From Opitutia bacterium (GTDB taxonomy: Bacteria > Verrucomicrobiota > Verrucomicrobiia > Opitutales > Opitutaceae), in the NCBI GenBank assembly GCA_016190985.1, contig JACPPI010000001.1, positions 186,001 through 250,000 of the forward strand: a stretch of 64,000 nt of DNA. The letters are read 5' to 3'. The position numbers were made by a program, and so were the translations under genes. Shown in pieces: positions 41,008 through 50,455 of this stretch (position 1 is its first letter; each line of letters starts with the position of its first letter). The notes beneath the pieces are model-generated. The model had not been told where the DNA came from and searched no databases. It saw only the letters and a program-made list of their open reading frames with translations.

Positions 41008-42723
41008 TTAAAGCGGGTCGCCAACGGTGACGGTCACAACCTCTTCGATTGTCGTGAGGCCGGCAAGGACTTTACGGACGCCGTCCTCTCGCATGGTGCG
41101 CATGCCGTCCCGGCGGGCCTGGGCGCGCAGGCGGGCGGCGGTGACGTTGTCATAGATCATGGCGCGGATGCCGTCGTGGACGGGAAACAGCTCAAAGATG
41201 CCCATCCGCCCCTGATAGCCGGTGCCGTGGCAGGCCGCGCAGCCGGCGCCGTGCGCGAAGGTGGCGCCCTCGAGCTGCGCCGGCGCGAGGCCGAGCGCGT
41301 GCAGCTCGCGCGGCGACGGGGTGTGGGCGCGCGTGCAGGCCGGGCAGATGCGCCGCACGAGGCGCTGGGCCATGACCGAGCGGAGCGCGGCGGCCACGAG
41401 GAAGGGCTTGGCCCCGATGTCGATCAACCGGGTGACGGCGGAGGGGGCGTCGTTGGTGTGCAGGGTGCTGAAGACCATGTGGCCGGTGAGAGAGGCGTTG
41501 ATGGCGATCTCGGCCGTCTCGAGGTCGCGGATTTCGCCGACCATGACGATGTTCGGCGCCTGCCGGAGCATGGCGCGCAGGGCGGCCGCGAAGGTCATGC
41601 CGATGGCCGGGTTGACCGGCACCTGGTTGATGCCGGAGATCTGGTATTCCACCGGTTCCTCGACAGTGATGATCTTGCGGTCGGGCTGGTTGAGGTGGTG
41701 GAGCGAGGCGTAGAGCGTGGTGGTCTTGCCCGAGCCCGTGGGGCCGGTCACGAGCATGATGCCGTCGGGCGAGGCGATCAGCTGCTCGAATTGCTTGTGG
41801 TCGTCGGGCAGGAAACCGAGTTCCGGCATGCCGAGCTTCAGCCCCTCCTTGTCGAGGATGCGCATCACGATGCTCTCGCCGTGCGCCGTGGGCAGCGAGG
41901 AAACGCGCAGGTCGAGCGCCCGCCCGCCGAGGTTGACCTGGATGCGGCCGTCCTGCGGCACGCGCTTTTCCGCGATGCTGATGTTGGCCATGATCTTCAG
42001 GCGGGAGATCACGGCGAGCTGCAGGCGCTTCGGCGGCGAATCGACCTCCAGCAACACGCCGTCGATGCGGTAGCGCACGCGGAACCGGCGTTCGAGCGGC
42101 TCCAGATGGATGTCGGAGGCGCGCCGCCGGACGGCCTCGGCGATGATGGTGTGGGCCAGCTTGATGATGGGAGCGTCGCGGTCGCTCGCCTGCCCTTCCT
42201 CGCCGCTGGCAGTCACCGGAGGTGAAGCGGGCTCCGCCTCCGCCGTCAGGCTTGACGCCTGGTCCGGCACATCGCGCCCGTAATGGCGGGCGATGGCCGC
42301 GCGGACATCGGCCGGCGAGGCCAGCGCCGGTTGCGCGGTGACGCCGGCCACATGGGAAAGACTGTCGAGCACATCGACGGCGATGGGGTCGGCCAAGGCG
42401 ATCCGCAGCACGCCGTTCTCCCGGGCAAAGGGCATGACCTTGTGCTCCAGCACAAACGAACGCGGCAGGGCCGCGAGGACCGCCGGCGGGACCGCCATTC
42501 CTTCCAGCGAGACCCAGGGCATGCCGAACTCCCCGGCCACCGCCTGGCCCAGCGCGGTCGGGTCAAGGGCGGCGTCGGCCGTCAGGATGTCCAGGAGGCC
42601 GGGCGCGGCGCGCGTGAGATCGGTGTGCTCCGCGGCCTTGCGCCGGGCCGCCTCCAGTTGCGCCGCGCTGATCAAACCGCTTTTCAGGGCGATCTGCACG
42701 GCGTAGTCGTCGGTGGCGGTCAC
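41008..42723 (-). CDS. GspE/PulE-family motor ATPase (PilB-like), second copy
   Basis: A 571-residue ATPase with an N-terminal MshEN-type domain (AQLEAARRKAAEHTDLTRAA), followed by the core: [53 protein letters not shown], and the zinc tetra-cysteine ICPAC ... GCAACHGTGYQGR. This copy keeps the usual GTGY at the site where the first copy has LLGY from a palindrome, so it is a clean control for that substitution. Having two PilB-like ATPases suggests separate pilus or secretion machines, or one for the pseudopilin operon at 23-28 kb. Confidence 0.92.
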   Translation of the reverse strand: MTATDDYAVQIALKSGLISAAQLEAARRKAAEHTDLTRAAPGLLDILTADAALDPTALGQAVAGEFGMPWVSLEGMAVPPAVLAALPRSFVLEHKVMPFARENGVLRIALADPIAVDVLDSLSHVAGVTAQPALASPADVRAAIARHYGRDVPDQASSLTAEAEPASPPVTASGEEGQASDRDAPIIKLAHTIIAEAVRRRASDIHLEPLERRFRVRYRIDGVLLEVDSPPKRLQLAVISRLKIMANISIAEKRVPQDGRIQVNLGGRALDLRVSSLPTAHGESIVMRILDKEGLKLGMPELGFLPDDHKQFEQLIASPDGIMLVTGPTGSGKTTTLYASLHHLNQPDRKIITVEEPVEYQISGINQVPVNPAIGMTFAAALRAMLRQAPNIVMVGEIRDLETAEIAINASLTGHMVFSTLHTNDAPSAVTRLIDIGAKPFLVAAALRSVMAQRLVRRICPACTRAHTPSPRELHALGLAPAQLEGATFAHGAGCAACHGTGYQGRMGIFELFPVHDGIRAMIYDNVTAARLRAQARRDGMRTMREDGVRKVLAGLTTIEEVVTVTVGDPL

Positions 42724-42750
42724 GAGAGTGAGCCGAACCCGGGGCGGGGC

Positions 42751-44532
42751 TCAGCGGTTGAGGCTGAGGAGGAATTCCGTGTTGGTCTTCGTTTTCTTCA
42801 GGCGGCCGATGAGCATGTCCATCGAGTCGGCGGCCGGCACGCCCTGCATGGCGCGGCGCAGCGAGTAGATCTTGATCAACTCGTCGGGGTGGTAGATCAG
42901 CTCCTCCTTGCGGGTGCCGGACTTGTCGATGTTGAGCGCGGGGAAGATGCGCTTGTTGACGAGGTCGCGGTCGAGGTGGAGTTCCATGTTGCCGGTGCCC
43001 TTGAACTCCTCGAAGATGATCTCGTCCATGCGGCTGCCGGTGTCGACCAGCGCCGTGCCGATGATGGTGAGGCTGCCGCCGCCCTCGATGTTGCGGGCGG
43101 AGCCGAAGAAGCGCTTGGGTTTCTGGAGGGCGTTGGACTCAAGGCCGCCCGACATGATCTTGCCGCTGTTCGAGGCCAGCGCGTTGTAGGCGCGGGCCAG
43201 CCGGGTGATGGAATCGAGCAGGATGACGACATGCCCGCCCTGCTCGACGAGCCGGCGGGCCTTCTCGATGACCATCTCCGCGCAGTGCACATGGCTCTCG
43301 GGCGCCTCGTCGAAGGTCGAGCTGACGACCTCGCCCTTGCAGTGGCGCTTGAAGTCGGTGACCTCCTCGGGCCGCTCGTCCACCAGCAGGATGATGAGCT
43401 TGGCGTCGGGCGAATTCTCCGCGATGGAGTTCGCCATGTTCTGCATGAGGATCGTCTTGCCGGTGCGCGGCGGGGCGACGATCAGGCCGCGCTGGCCGAA
43501 GCCGATCGGGGTGACGATGTCCACCATGCGCATGGAGACGTCCTTCTGGCCCGGCATCTCCAGCAGGATGCGCTTGAGCGGGTAATACGGCACCAGCTCC
43601 TCGAAGGGCGGAACCTTGGAAATTTCCGCCGGCTTGCCGCCCATGACCTTGCGGATGGCGACGACGGCAGGGCAACGATCGTTGCCCTGCGGGGCCTGCA
43701 ACTGCACCTCGACGGCGTGGCCGCGTTTGAGGCCGAAATGCCTGACGAAGATCTCCGGCAGGAACGCGTCCTCGGGATAAAGCCGGTAGTTGACGTCGTC
43801 GTGCACCACGAACCACAGGCCGCGATCAGTCTGGTCAAGGTAGCCCCGGTCATGGAGCGGGATTTTCTGCTCGGCGATGGCGGCGAAAATCTGGGTGATG
43901 AGCTGGCGGCGGTTCGGGGCGCCCTCGAATTTCACCTCCAGTTTCCTGGCGCAGGCGGTGAGCTCGGCCAGGTTCAGCGCGTAAAGCTCGTTGAGCCAGA
44001 CCGGGTCGGTCTTGCTTCTGGCGATCTCGTCGGCCAGTTGCCCGATCGCGTCCAGGCTCTGGAAGCGCGCCGGGTCGGGCAGGTCGCCGTAGTGCACGGC
44101 TTCGTTGGGCGGAGCGGGCTGCGGCGGATGCTTCGGGCCCTGGAAATTCTGGCTGCCGCCCCATTTGCCGCCACCGCGGAACTTGTTGCCGCGGTGCCGG
44201 CGGCCCCATTTGCCCCCGCCCTGCTGATACTGGCCGCCGTTGCCGCCTTCGGATGGCTGGTCGCCGCCCTCCGGTTGCGCGGACGGCTGGTCCGGGCCGC
44301 CGCCGTGATCGGCGGGAGCCTCGGCCGGAGGCGAAGGCGGTGTTTCCCGCACGGGCTCGGGCGCCGGCGGCGGTGGGGGCGGCGGGGCCTCGGCATACTC
44401 CCGCTCTTTGACGGCGGCAACCTTAAGGGGTTTCTTGCCGCCACGGATCAGGCGCGAGCGCACCGGGCGTTTGGTTTCAGCCGGGTCGCTGGGCGCGGCG
44501 CTGGTTTCGTCGGATTTAGGAGGGACTGACAT
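42751..44532 (-). CDS. rho: Transcription termination factor Rho, long paralogue
   Basis: Encodes 593 residues. The first ~150 are a disordered proline/glycine/glutamine region (e.g. [17 protein letters not shown]), then a Rho_N domain ([23 protein letters not shown]), a cold-shock-like RNA-binding domain ([21 protein letters not shown]) and the ATPase core: [31 protein letters not shown] and [11 protein letters not shown]. It should be the main Rho of the cell. The overlap with coaE is 17 bp. The RNA-binding part contains a perfect 24-bp palindrome at 43667. An inserted disordered N-terminus is typical of several Rho proteins from high-G+C phyla. Confidence 0.94.
   Translation of the reverse strand: MSVPPKSDETSAAPSDPAETKRPVRSRLIRGGKKPLKVAAVKEREYAEAPPPPPPPAPEPVRETPPSPPAEAPADHGGGPDQPSAQPEGGDQPSEGGNGGQYQQGGGKWGRRHRGNKFRGGGKWGGSQNFQGPKHPPQPAPPNEAVHYGDLPDPARFQSLDAIGQLADEIARSKTDPVWLNELYALNLAELTACARKLEVKFEGAPNRRQLITQIFAAIAEQKIPLHDRGYLDQTDRGLWFVVHDDVNYRLYPEDAFLPEIFVRHFGLKRGHAVEVQLQAPQGNDRCPAVVAIRKVMGGKPAEISKVPPFEELVPYYPLKRILLEMPGQKDVSMRMVDIVTPIGFGQRGLIVAPPRTGKTILMQNMANSIAENSPDAKLIILLVDERPEEVTDFKRHCKGEVVSSTFDEAPESHVHCAEMVIEKARRLVEQGGHVVILLDSITRLARAYNALASNSGKIMSGGLESNALQKPKRFFGSARNIEGGGSLTIIGTALVDTGSRMDEIIFEEFKGTGNMELHLDRDLVNKRIFPALNIDKSGTRKEELIYHPDELIKIYSLRRAMQGVPAADSMDMLIGRLKKTKTNTEFLLSLNR
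43667..43690. repeat. Perfect 24-bp palindrome within rho
   Basis: Both strands read GCAGGGCAACGA followed by its exact complement. It codes QGNDRCPA in the RNA-binding domain. The outer GCAGGGC/GCCCTGC matches the boundaries of the REP-like elements, but protein length does not change relative to expectation. Confidence 0.6.
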
Positions 44533-45157
44533 GAAGGCGGCCGGCGGGCCGGTTGGGGGTGGTTTTCAAGAGGCGATCAGCCAGCGCATCGACCTGTTCG
44601 CGGAGAAATTCGGACGTGCCGTCATTCAGGAGAACGTGGTCCGCCAACTCGCATTTGCGGGCCAGTGGCAGTTGCCGGGCGATGCGCTCGCGGGCTTGCT
44701 CCCGGGGGAGGCCACGCAGCTCCAAACGCCTCAATTGAGATTGGGAGTCTGTGGTGACGCAGACGGTGAAATCAAACCAATTCTCCAGGCCCTTCTCGAA
44801 CAGCAGCGGCACCTCGACGATGAAGGCCGCGCCCGGGCTCGCCGCGATCACCTCCCGCCAGCGGGCCAGCAGGCGGGGATGCAGCAGTTCCTCGAGCCAC
44901 GCGAGCGCCGCCGGATCCTTGAAAACCGCCTCCGCGACCCGATGGCGGCGGACACTGCCATCGGCGGCCAGCATGGCGTCGCCCAGTTTGGCGCGGATGG
45001 CCTCCGTCACCTCGCGGCTGGGCAGCAGCTCGTCGCGCACGACCTGGTCGGCATCCAACCGGCGAAAGCCGCGCTCGGCGAACCGCGCCGCCGCCGTCGA
45101 TTTGCCACACCCCATGCCGCCGGTCAGGCCGACCATCAAGTTGGAGTTGTTAACCAT
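44516..45157 (-). CDS. coaE: Dephospho-CoA kinase
   Basis: A 213-residue CoaE that phosphorylates the 3' OH of dephospho-CoA with ATP, the last step of CoA synthesis. Motifs: [18 protein letters not shown] (Walker A), [27 protein letters not shown] and [22 protein letters not shown]. It ends inside the start of rho, so the two are likely coupled. It is divergent from the HD-domain gene. Confidence 0.94.
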   Translation of the reverse strand: MVNNSNLMVGLTGGMGCGKSTAAARFAERGFRRLDADQVVRDELLPSREVTEAIRAKLGDAMLAADGSVRRHRVAEAVFKDPAALAWLEELLHPRLLARWREVIAASPGAAFIVEVPLLFEKGLENWFDFTVCVTTDSQSQLRRLELRGLPREQARERIARQLPLARKCELADHVLLNDGTSEFLREQVDALADRLLKTTPNRPAGRLHVSPS

Positions 45158-45224
45158 TTATCTCGGCCCAACTATATGGGCTTGCTGGAGATGGGGGGCA
45201 ACCCCTATCTCCTGTGGACACCGC

Positions 45225-46070
45225 ATGGTTCCGCCCCACGCAGTTGACACCAAACACCCGGCCGCAGTGACCAAGGCCGTGCAGGCGGCGTTCAGCACCA
45301 TCGGCGCCGAGGCCAGTTTTCCCCTGCTCGACCGGCTGTTCGCGGATGTGACGGACATGTTCGAGGGGCGCTACGCCGGCTACCAGGCCATCGACATGCA
45401 CTATCACAACTACGAGCACACCCTGCAGGCGGCCATCTGCCTGGTGCACATCCTGCAAGGCCGCAGCCGCACCTTTGACCGGCCGGTGCTCCTCGCGCGC
45501 GACTGGGAGCTGGCGGTCATGGCGGTGTTGCTCCACGACAGCGGCTTCCTGAAAAAAAACGGCGACCATGCCGGCACCGGTGCGAAATACACCTTTGTCC
45601 ACGAGCGGCGGAGCTGTGATTTCGCCCGCGAATACCTGCCGCGCATGGGCGTGACGGCCACGGAGATCGAGGACATCTGCGCCGCCATCATCTGCACCGG
45701 CCCGCGCGGCAAGATCAGCCAGGTCGCCTTCAGCCGGGACGAGGCCCGGCAGATGGCGTTCGTGCTGGTGACGGCCGACTATCTGGCGCAGATGAGCGCC
45801 CCGGACTACCTGGACAAACTGCCGATCCTCTACCGGGAGTTTCAGGAGGCTTTCGAATTTGAGCAGATTCCGCCCGAGAAGCGGCCCTACAACAGCCTGA
45901 AGGAACTCCTGGAGAAGAGCCCCGCCTTCTGGGGCAATTACGTGCGGCCTCTGCTGGACTTCGAGGCGGGCGCCGTCTACCGCTACTTGGGCCAGCCCAA
46001 CCCCTACTTGCAGGCGGTTGAGGACAATCTGGCGGAATTGCGCCGGCGCCTGCAGGCCGGCCCGGCCTGA
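45225..46070 (+). CDS. HD-domain phosphohydrolase
   Basis: Encodes 281 residues with an HD-like metal site: MHYHNYEHTLQAAICLVHIL (first histidines), AVMAVLLHDSGFLKKNG (HD pair), ICAAIICTGPRGKIS and LVTADYLAQMSAPDY. Such proteins hydrolyse nucleotides or phosphorylated signals; GTGAKYTFVHERRSCDFAREYL fits the seven-helix Cyanobacterial/verrucomicrobial HD group. No sensory or GGDEF partner is joined to it. The ATG at 45225 is the only in-frame ATG near the domain start. It is divergent from coaE and ends 24 bp before comM. Confidence 0.75.
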   Translation: MVPPHAVDTKHPAAVTKAVQAAFSTIGAEASFPLLDRLFADVTDMFEGRYAGYQAIDMHYHNYEHTLQAAICLVHILQGRSRTFDRPVLLARDWELAVMAVLLHDSGFLKKNGDHAGTGAKYTFVHERRSCDFAREYLPRMGVTATEIEDICAAIICTGPRGKISQVAFSRDEARQMAFVLVTADYLAQMSAPDYLDKLPILYREFQEAFEFEQIPPEKRPYNSLKELLEKSPAFWGNYVRPLLDFEAGAVYRYLGQPNPYLQAVEDNLAELRRRLQAGPA

Positions 46071-46094
46071 CCCAACCTCCCCGCCCACCTGCCT

Positions 46095-47630
46095 ATGCTT
46101 GCCACGATCGGTTCCGCCGCGCTGCTGGGCATTGATGCCGTCCCCGTGCTGGTCGAGGTCAACACCGGGGAAAGCGGCGTGCCCAACCTGATCCTCGTCG
46201 GCCTGCCCGACGCCGCTGTCAAGGAGTCCGAGGACCGCGTCTTCTCCGCGCTCAGCAACTCCGGCCTGCGCATGCCCCGCACGCGCACCACCATCAACCT
46301 CGCCCCGGGCGACCTGCGCAAGGAAGGCGCCATCTATGACCTGCCCATCGCCCTCGGCATCCTCGTCGCGACCGGGCAGCTCGCCTGCGCCAAACTGGGC
46401 GACTACCTGATCGCCGGCGAGCTCAGCCTCTCCGGCGCCACCCGCCCGATCAAGGGCGGCCTCGCCATGGCGGTGCTCGCCCGCGGGTTGCGCCGCAAAG
46501 CCGTCCTGCTCCCGCCCGTCGCCGCGCAGGAGGCCGTCCTTGTCGAGGACTTGCTGGTCTACGAAATAACTTCGCTCGACCAGGCCGCCCGTTTCCTCGC
46601 CGGACAGCTGCAGCTCACCCCGCTGGTGCCGCCCCGCACGACCGCCGCGGCCTGCCGCCACGACCACGCGCCCGACTTTGCCGACATCAAGGGCCAGCAG
46701 GCCGTGCGCCGCGCCGTGGAAGTCGCCGTCGCCGGCGGGCACAACCTCATCATGATCGGACCGCCGGGCTCCGGAAAATCGATGATCGCGAAGCGCATTC
46801 CCGGCATCATGCCGGCGCCCACGCTGCAGGAATACCTCGAGGTCCTGCGCATCCACTCGGCCGCGGGCCAGACCATGGAGGGCGGATTGCTTTTCCTCCA
46901 GCGCCCCGCCCGCGCCCCGCACCACACCATCTCGGATGTCGGCCTGCTCGGCGGCGGCGCCATCCCCGGCCCCGGCGAGATATCCCTCGCCCACCACGGC
47001 GTGCTGTTTCTCGACGAGTTTCCCGAGTTCAAGCGCTCGGCCCTGGAGGTTCTCCGGCAGCCGCTGGAGGACGGCCACGTCACCATCTCGCGCAGCGCGG
47101 GCAGGGTCACCCTGCCCTGCCACTTCATGCTGGTGGCGGCTATGAACCCCTGTCCCTGCGGCTACCTCGGCGATCCCAAGCGCGAGTGCCGCTGCGCCCC
47201 CGCGCAGATCCAGCGCTATCGCGCCCGCATCAGCGGCCCGCTGCTCGACCGCATCGACCTGCACATCGAGGCCCCGGCGCTGTCGATCACCGAACTCCGC
47301 AGCGACCGCGCCGGCGAGTCCTCGGGCGCCATGCGCGAACGGGTCGAGCAGGCGCGGCAACTGCAGTTGATCCGGTTCCGCGGCACTGCGCTCACCTGCA
47401 ACTCCCGGATGCTGCCGTCCCAGCTCAAGAAGTTCTGCGTGCTCGAACCGGCGCTCGGCGACCTCCTCCAGCAGGCCATGGAGCAGCTGTCGCTGTCGGC
47501 GCGGGCCTACGACCGCATCCTCAAGGTCGCGCGCACCATCGCCGATCTCGCCGAAGCCGACCGCATCGCCTCGCCCCATCTCCTCGAGGCCATCCAATAC
47601 CGCAGCCTCGACCGGAACGTGTTCTATTAG
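46095..47630 (+). CDS. comM: YifB/ComM-family Mg-chelatase-like AAA+ ATPase
   Basis: A 511-residue ComM/YifB protein: N-terminal Lon-substrate-like domain ([31 protein letters not shown]), AAA+ core with [21 protein letters not shown] and [30 protein letters not shown], and the C-terminal CxxC pair ([18 protein letters not shown]) plus a Mg-chelatase-like domain. ComM is a branch-migration helicase that supports integration of imported DNA during natural transformation. Together with the pilus block it suggests competence, though no other com gene is here. Confidence 0.92.
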   Translation: MLATIGSAALLGIDAVPVLVEVNTGESGVPNLILVGLPDAAVKESEDRVFSALSNSGLRMPRTRTTINLAPGDLRKEGAIYDLPIALGILVATGQLACAKLGDYLIAGELSLSGATRPIKGGLAMAVLARGLRRKAVLLPPVAAQEAVLVEDLLVYEITSLDQAARFLAGQLQLTPLVPPRTTAAACRHDHAPDFADIKGQQAVRRAVEVAVAGGHNLIMIGPPGSGKSMIAKRIPGIMPAPTLQEYLEVLRIHSAAGQTMEGGLLFLQRPARAPHHTISDVGLLGGGAIPGPGEISLAHHGVLFLDEFPEFKRSALEVLRQPLEDGHVTISRSAGRVTLPCHFMLVAAMNPCPCGYLGDPKRECRCAPAQIQRYRARISGPLLDRIDLHIEAPALSITELRSDRAGESSGAMRERVEQARQLQLIRFRGTALTCNSRMLPSQLKKFCVLEPALGDLLQQAMEQLSLSARAYDRILKVARTIADLAEADRIASPHLLEAIQYRSLDRNVFY

Positions 47631-47756
47631 CCCGCCGCCGCGCAATCGCCCCGCGCCGCGGCGAGAAAACACTCGTCACCCCCGACGGGCATGGCAGCCT
47701 GCCGGTGGCCCTCATTCGCCACGGCGCAAGCCCCGGTTGCGCCGCGCTCCTGCCCC

Positions 47757-48350
47757 ATGTCCAACCCTCCCGCAATCAGCGACAAATTCCAAGCCCAGGT
47801 GGACAAGGAACTCGCCGCCTGGCCCCCGCGCCCCGACCTCTGGGCTTACGCCGAGGAGGTGTCACCCCCGGCGGACAAGGCCGCCACCCGCGCCAACTAC
47901 ATCAGGTTTCGCATCGCCGAACTGCGCATGGCGGAGGCCGTGAGTGAGAGCGTCCCCTCTGACCGCGCCGAGACACCATCGCCGGCGCCCGGGATCGCCG
48001 TCACCGCCGCACCCCAGGGGTTCATCGGACGCTTTATGTGGCGCGCCGCCGGCCGGGTGATCACTCAGGAATCGCTGTTCAATGTCATCCTGGCCGGTTT
48101 TGTCGCCACGCTGAGCTTCGCGGCGCTTTTTCTGAACAACATCGGCCATCGCGCCTGGTGGCTGGTCCTGCCCCTGGGCCAGATCATCAACATGTATCTG
48201 GCTTACCGCCTGTCCGGCTACCCGCTGCACTTGCTGGCCACCACCCGCTCGGCGCAGGCGCGCCTGCAGATCCTCCTGAACGTCCTGGTTCTCACCGTGC
48301 TGCTGCTCCTGTTTGCCGTGCTCATTCCGCTGACACACCGGCTGCTCTGA
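47757..48350 (+). CDS. Small membrane protein of unknown function
   Basis: I do not recognise it. Encodes 197 residues: a soluble N-terminal part of about 110 (KFQAQVDKELAAWPPRPDLWAYA, YIRFRIAELRMAEA), then three hydrophobic segments (NVILAGFVATLSFAALFL, WWLVLPLGQIINMYLAYRL, LLNVLVLTVLLLLFAVLIPL) with an HLLATTRSAQARLQ turn. It appears to be an inner-membrane protein facing the cytosol at its N-terminus. The start follows comM by 126 bp. A charged loop suggests interaction with a partner. Confidence 0.6.
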   Translation: MSNPPAISDKFQAQVDKELAAWPPRPDLWAYAEEVSPPADKAATRANYIRFRIAELRMAEAVSESVPSDRAETPSPAPGIAVTAAPQGFIGRFMWRAAGRVITQESLFNVILAGFVATLSFAALFLNNIGHRAWWLVLPLGQIINMYLAYRLSGYPLHLLATTRSAQARLQILLNVLVLTVLLLLFAVLIPLTHRLL

Positions 48351-48391
48351 GTCTGCCGCGCTGCCAATGCCGCAAATCCTTGCGCGCTGAA

Positions 48392-48466
48392 TGGCGCCCC
48401 CACGGGGAATCGAACCCCGGTTTGAAGAATGAGAATCTCCTGTCCTAGCCGCTAGACGATAGGGGC
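48392..48466 (-). tRNA. tRNA-Glu (anticodon CUC)
   Basis: Cloverleaf on the minus strand: acceptor GCCCCTA/TGGGGGC, D arm CGTCTAGCGGCTAGGAC, anticodon stem-loop GGAGATTCTCATTCTTC with anticodon CTC, and T arm CGGGGTTCGATTCCCCG. CCA is encoded; discriminator G. Confidence 0.93.
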
Positions 48467-48523
48467 GGAAAACCGAAAGAACAAACAAGCACCCGGCGGC
48501 GGTCCGTCAAGCGCGCAAAAGCC

Positions 48524-48943
48524 TCAGGCCGTGAACAGTTCGCCGGGCTCGAAGAATCGCTTCAGCTCCGCCCGGGCGTTCTCGTCGCTGTCGGAGGCGT
48601 GCACGACGTTTTTCATCATCTCGGTGCCGAAGTCGCCGCGGATCGTGCCCTTGGCCGCCTTCCGGGAATCCGTCGGCCCGAGCAGGTCGCGCACCTTCTG
48701 GACGATGTTGTCCCCCTCCAGGGCCATCGCGATGACGGGGCGCGAACTCATGAAAGCCTCGATCTCCGGATAAAACGGCTTGTCGGCCACATGCGCGTAG
48801 TGTTCGCGCAGCTTGGCGGGCGTCAGGCGCATCATCTTGCAGCCCACTACGGTGAAGCCGGCCGCCTCGAAGCGGTTGAGCACGTTGCCGACATGGCGCT
48901 GGGCCATGCAGTCCGGTTTGAAAATGACGAATGTTCTCTGCAT
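48524..48943 (-). CDS. ndk: Nucleoside diphosphate kinase
   Basis: A 139-residue Ndk that moves the gamma-phosphate between NTPs and NDPs. Motifs: RTFVIFKPDCMAQRHVGNVLNRFEAAGF, MRLTPAKLREHYAHV and NVVHASDSDENARAEL with the phosphohistidine. Length is normal. It is upstream of tRNA-Glu and downstream of the photolyase gene on the same strand. Confidence 0.95.
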   Translation of the reverse strand: MQRTFVIFKPDCMAQRHVGNVLNRFEAAGFTVVGCKMMRLTPAKLREHYAHVADKPFYPEIEAFMSSRPVIAMALEGDNIVQKVRDLLGPTDSRKAAKGTIRGDFGTEMMKNVVHASDSDENARAELKRFFEPGELFTA

Positions 48944-49001
48944 ATAAGCGGCCCACCATACTTTTCGGGACCCGTTTGAAAAGCCCGGATTTCAAGTTTC
49001 T

Positions 49002-50450
49002 TCAGGGCCGCGAGACCCGGATGCATCGGAAGGCCGCCAGTGCGGCCTCGCGTGCTTCCCCATGATCCACCAGCGGTTGCCGGTAGTTGTCCCCGAGCCG
49101 CACGCCCGCTTCGGCCAGCACATGCGGTGGCGCCGCCCATGGCCGGTGGATGAACTCCGCCGGCAGCCGGGCCAGTTCCGGCACCCAGCGCCGCACATAG
49201 CTGCCGGCGGGATCGAACTTCGCGCCCTGCAGGAAAGGGTTGAATATCCGGAAATACGGCGCCGCGTCGGCCCCGCAGCCCGCCGTCCATTGCCAGCCGA
49301 GCGTGTTGTTGGCGAGATCGGCGTCAACCAGCGTGTCCCAGAACCAGGCCGCTCCCTCCTGCCAGGAGAGCCGCAGGTGCTTCACGAGAAACGACGCCAC
49401 GATCATGCGCACGCGGTTGTGCATCCACCCCGTCGCCCATAGCTGGCGCATGCCGGCGTCCACGATCGGGTAGCCGGTCATTCCTCGCTGCCAGGCGCGC
49501 AGCTGGCGGGAGCTTTTCCGCCATGGGAAGACGGCGAATTCCTTCCGCAGCGGCTTGGCCGGGGTCTGCGGAAAGTGAAACAGCAGGTGGTGGGCGAATT
49601 CCCGCCAGCCAACCTCGCTCAGGAAAACCTGGCCGCCGCGATTGGCCGGGAACACGCCACTGTCCTTGGACAACGCCCGCACCGCCGCCCAGACCTGCCG
49701 CGGGCCGATTTCGCCAAAATGCAGATGCGGTGACAACGCCGACGTGCCGTCGGTCTCCGGCAGATTCCGCCGGTCGGCGTAGTCCGCCAGCGCAGCCGCG
49801 GTGAATTGCTGGAGCCGTTTCCGGGCCGCGGCCTCCCCCGGAACCCAGGCCGCCGCCAAGCCGGCATCCAACTTGATCGCCGGCCGCAACCGTAGGTCGG
49901 CGAGGTCCAAAGAGGCCGGCCATCGAGCAGGTGCCGGGATATCTCCCGCCGACAGCTTCACCGGCGTGTCCACCGGCAGCGTGAGACAGTGCCGCCAGAA
50001 CGGCGTGAACACCTGGAACGGCCCGCCCGACTTGTTCCGCACGGTATGCGGCTCGAACAGGAGCGCGGCGTTGAAGCTCCTGGCGTCAACCCCTGTCGCC
50101 AGCAGTTCCGCCTTCAGCGTTTTGTCCCGGGCGATGATCGCCGGCTCGTAACGGCGGTTCCAATAAACCGCGGTCGCCCTGGTCTGCGTCAACAGCGCGC
50201 GCAGCACCACCCCGCTTTCGCCTGCGGCCAGCAGCAGCCGCGACCCGCGTTCCCGCAGTGAGCCAGCGAGACTCGCCAGTGAATGATGCAGCCACCACCG
50301 CGAGGCCCCGCCGGCGGGCCAGTCGCCGTCCGCGGCCGTATCCAGAATGTAGACGGGCAGGATGGCTCCGCCGCGCTTCAGGGCCGCCGCCAGCGCGGGG
50401 TTGTCCTGCAGCCGCAAATCCTGCCGGAACCAGACAATCGTCACGGCCAT
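49002..50450 (-). CDS. phrB: Deoxyribodipyrimidine photolyase
   Basis: A 482-residue class I CPD photolyase/cryptochrome: VWFRQDLRLQDNPALAAAL (antenna domain), then the FAD half: GEIGPRQVWAAV, GWREFAHHLLFHFPQ, GMTGYPIVDAGMRQLWATGWMHNRVRM, and DADLANNTLGWQW with FAD-contacting residues and the tryptophan chain. It uses light to split thymine dimers. It is 5 bp from glgA on the same strand, so it is probably cotranscribed with the glycogen gene by chance. Confidence 0.94.
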   Translation of the reverse strand: MAVTIVWFRQDLRLQDNPALAAALKRGGAILPVYILDTAADGDWPAGGASRWWLHHSLASLAGSLRERGSRLLLAAGESGVVLRALLTQTRATAVYWNRRYEPAIIARDKTLKAELLATGVDARSFNAALLFEPHTVRNKSGGPFQVFTPFWRHCLTLPVDTPVKLSAGDIPAPARWPASLDLADLRLRPAIKLDAGLAAAWVPGEAAARKRLQQFTAAALADYADRRNLPETDGTSALSPHLHFGEIGPRQVWAAVRALSKDSGVFPANRGGQVFLSEVGWREFAHHLLFHFPQTPAKPLRKEFAVFPWRKSSRQLRAWQRGMTGYPIVDAGMRQLWATGWMHNRVRMIVASFLVKHLRLSWQEGAAWFWDTLVDADLANNTLGWQWTAGCGADAAPYFRIFNPFLQGAKFDPAGSYVRRWVPELARLPAEFIHRPWAAPPHVLAEAGVRLGDNYRQPLVDHGEAREAALAAFRCIRVSRP

Positions 50451-50455
50451 GCAGC

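Noticed and set aside
38635-42225. A 1,196-codon open frame antisense to pilB, pilT and the second ATPase
   Set aside because: It is a by-product of G+C-rich codon bias opposite three well-defined motor ATPase genes. Its translation is low-complexity (A/G/R/D/L) with no motif.
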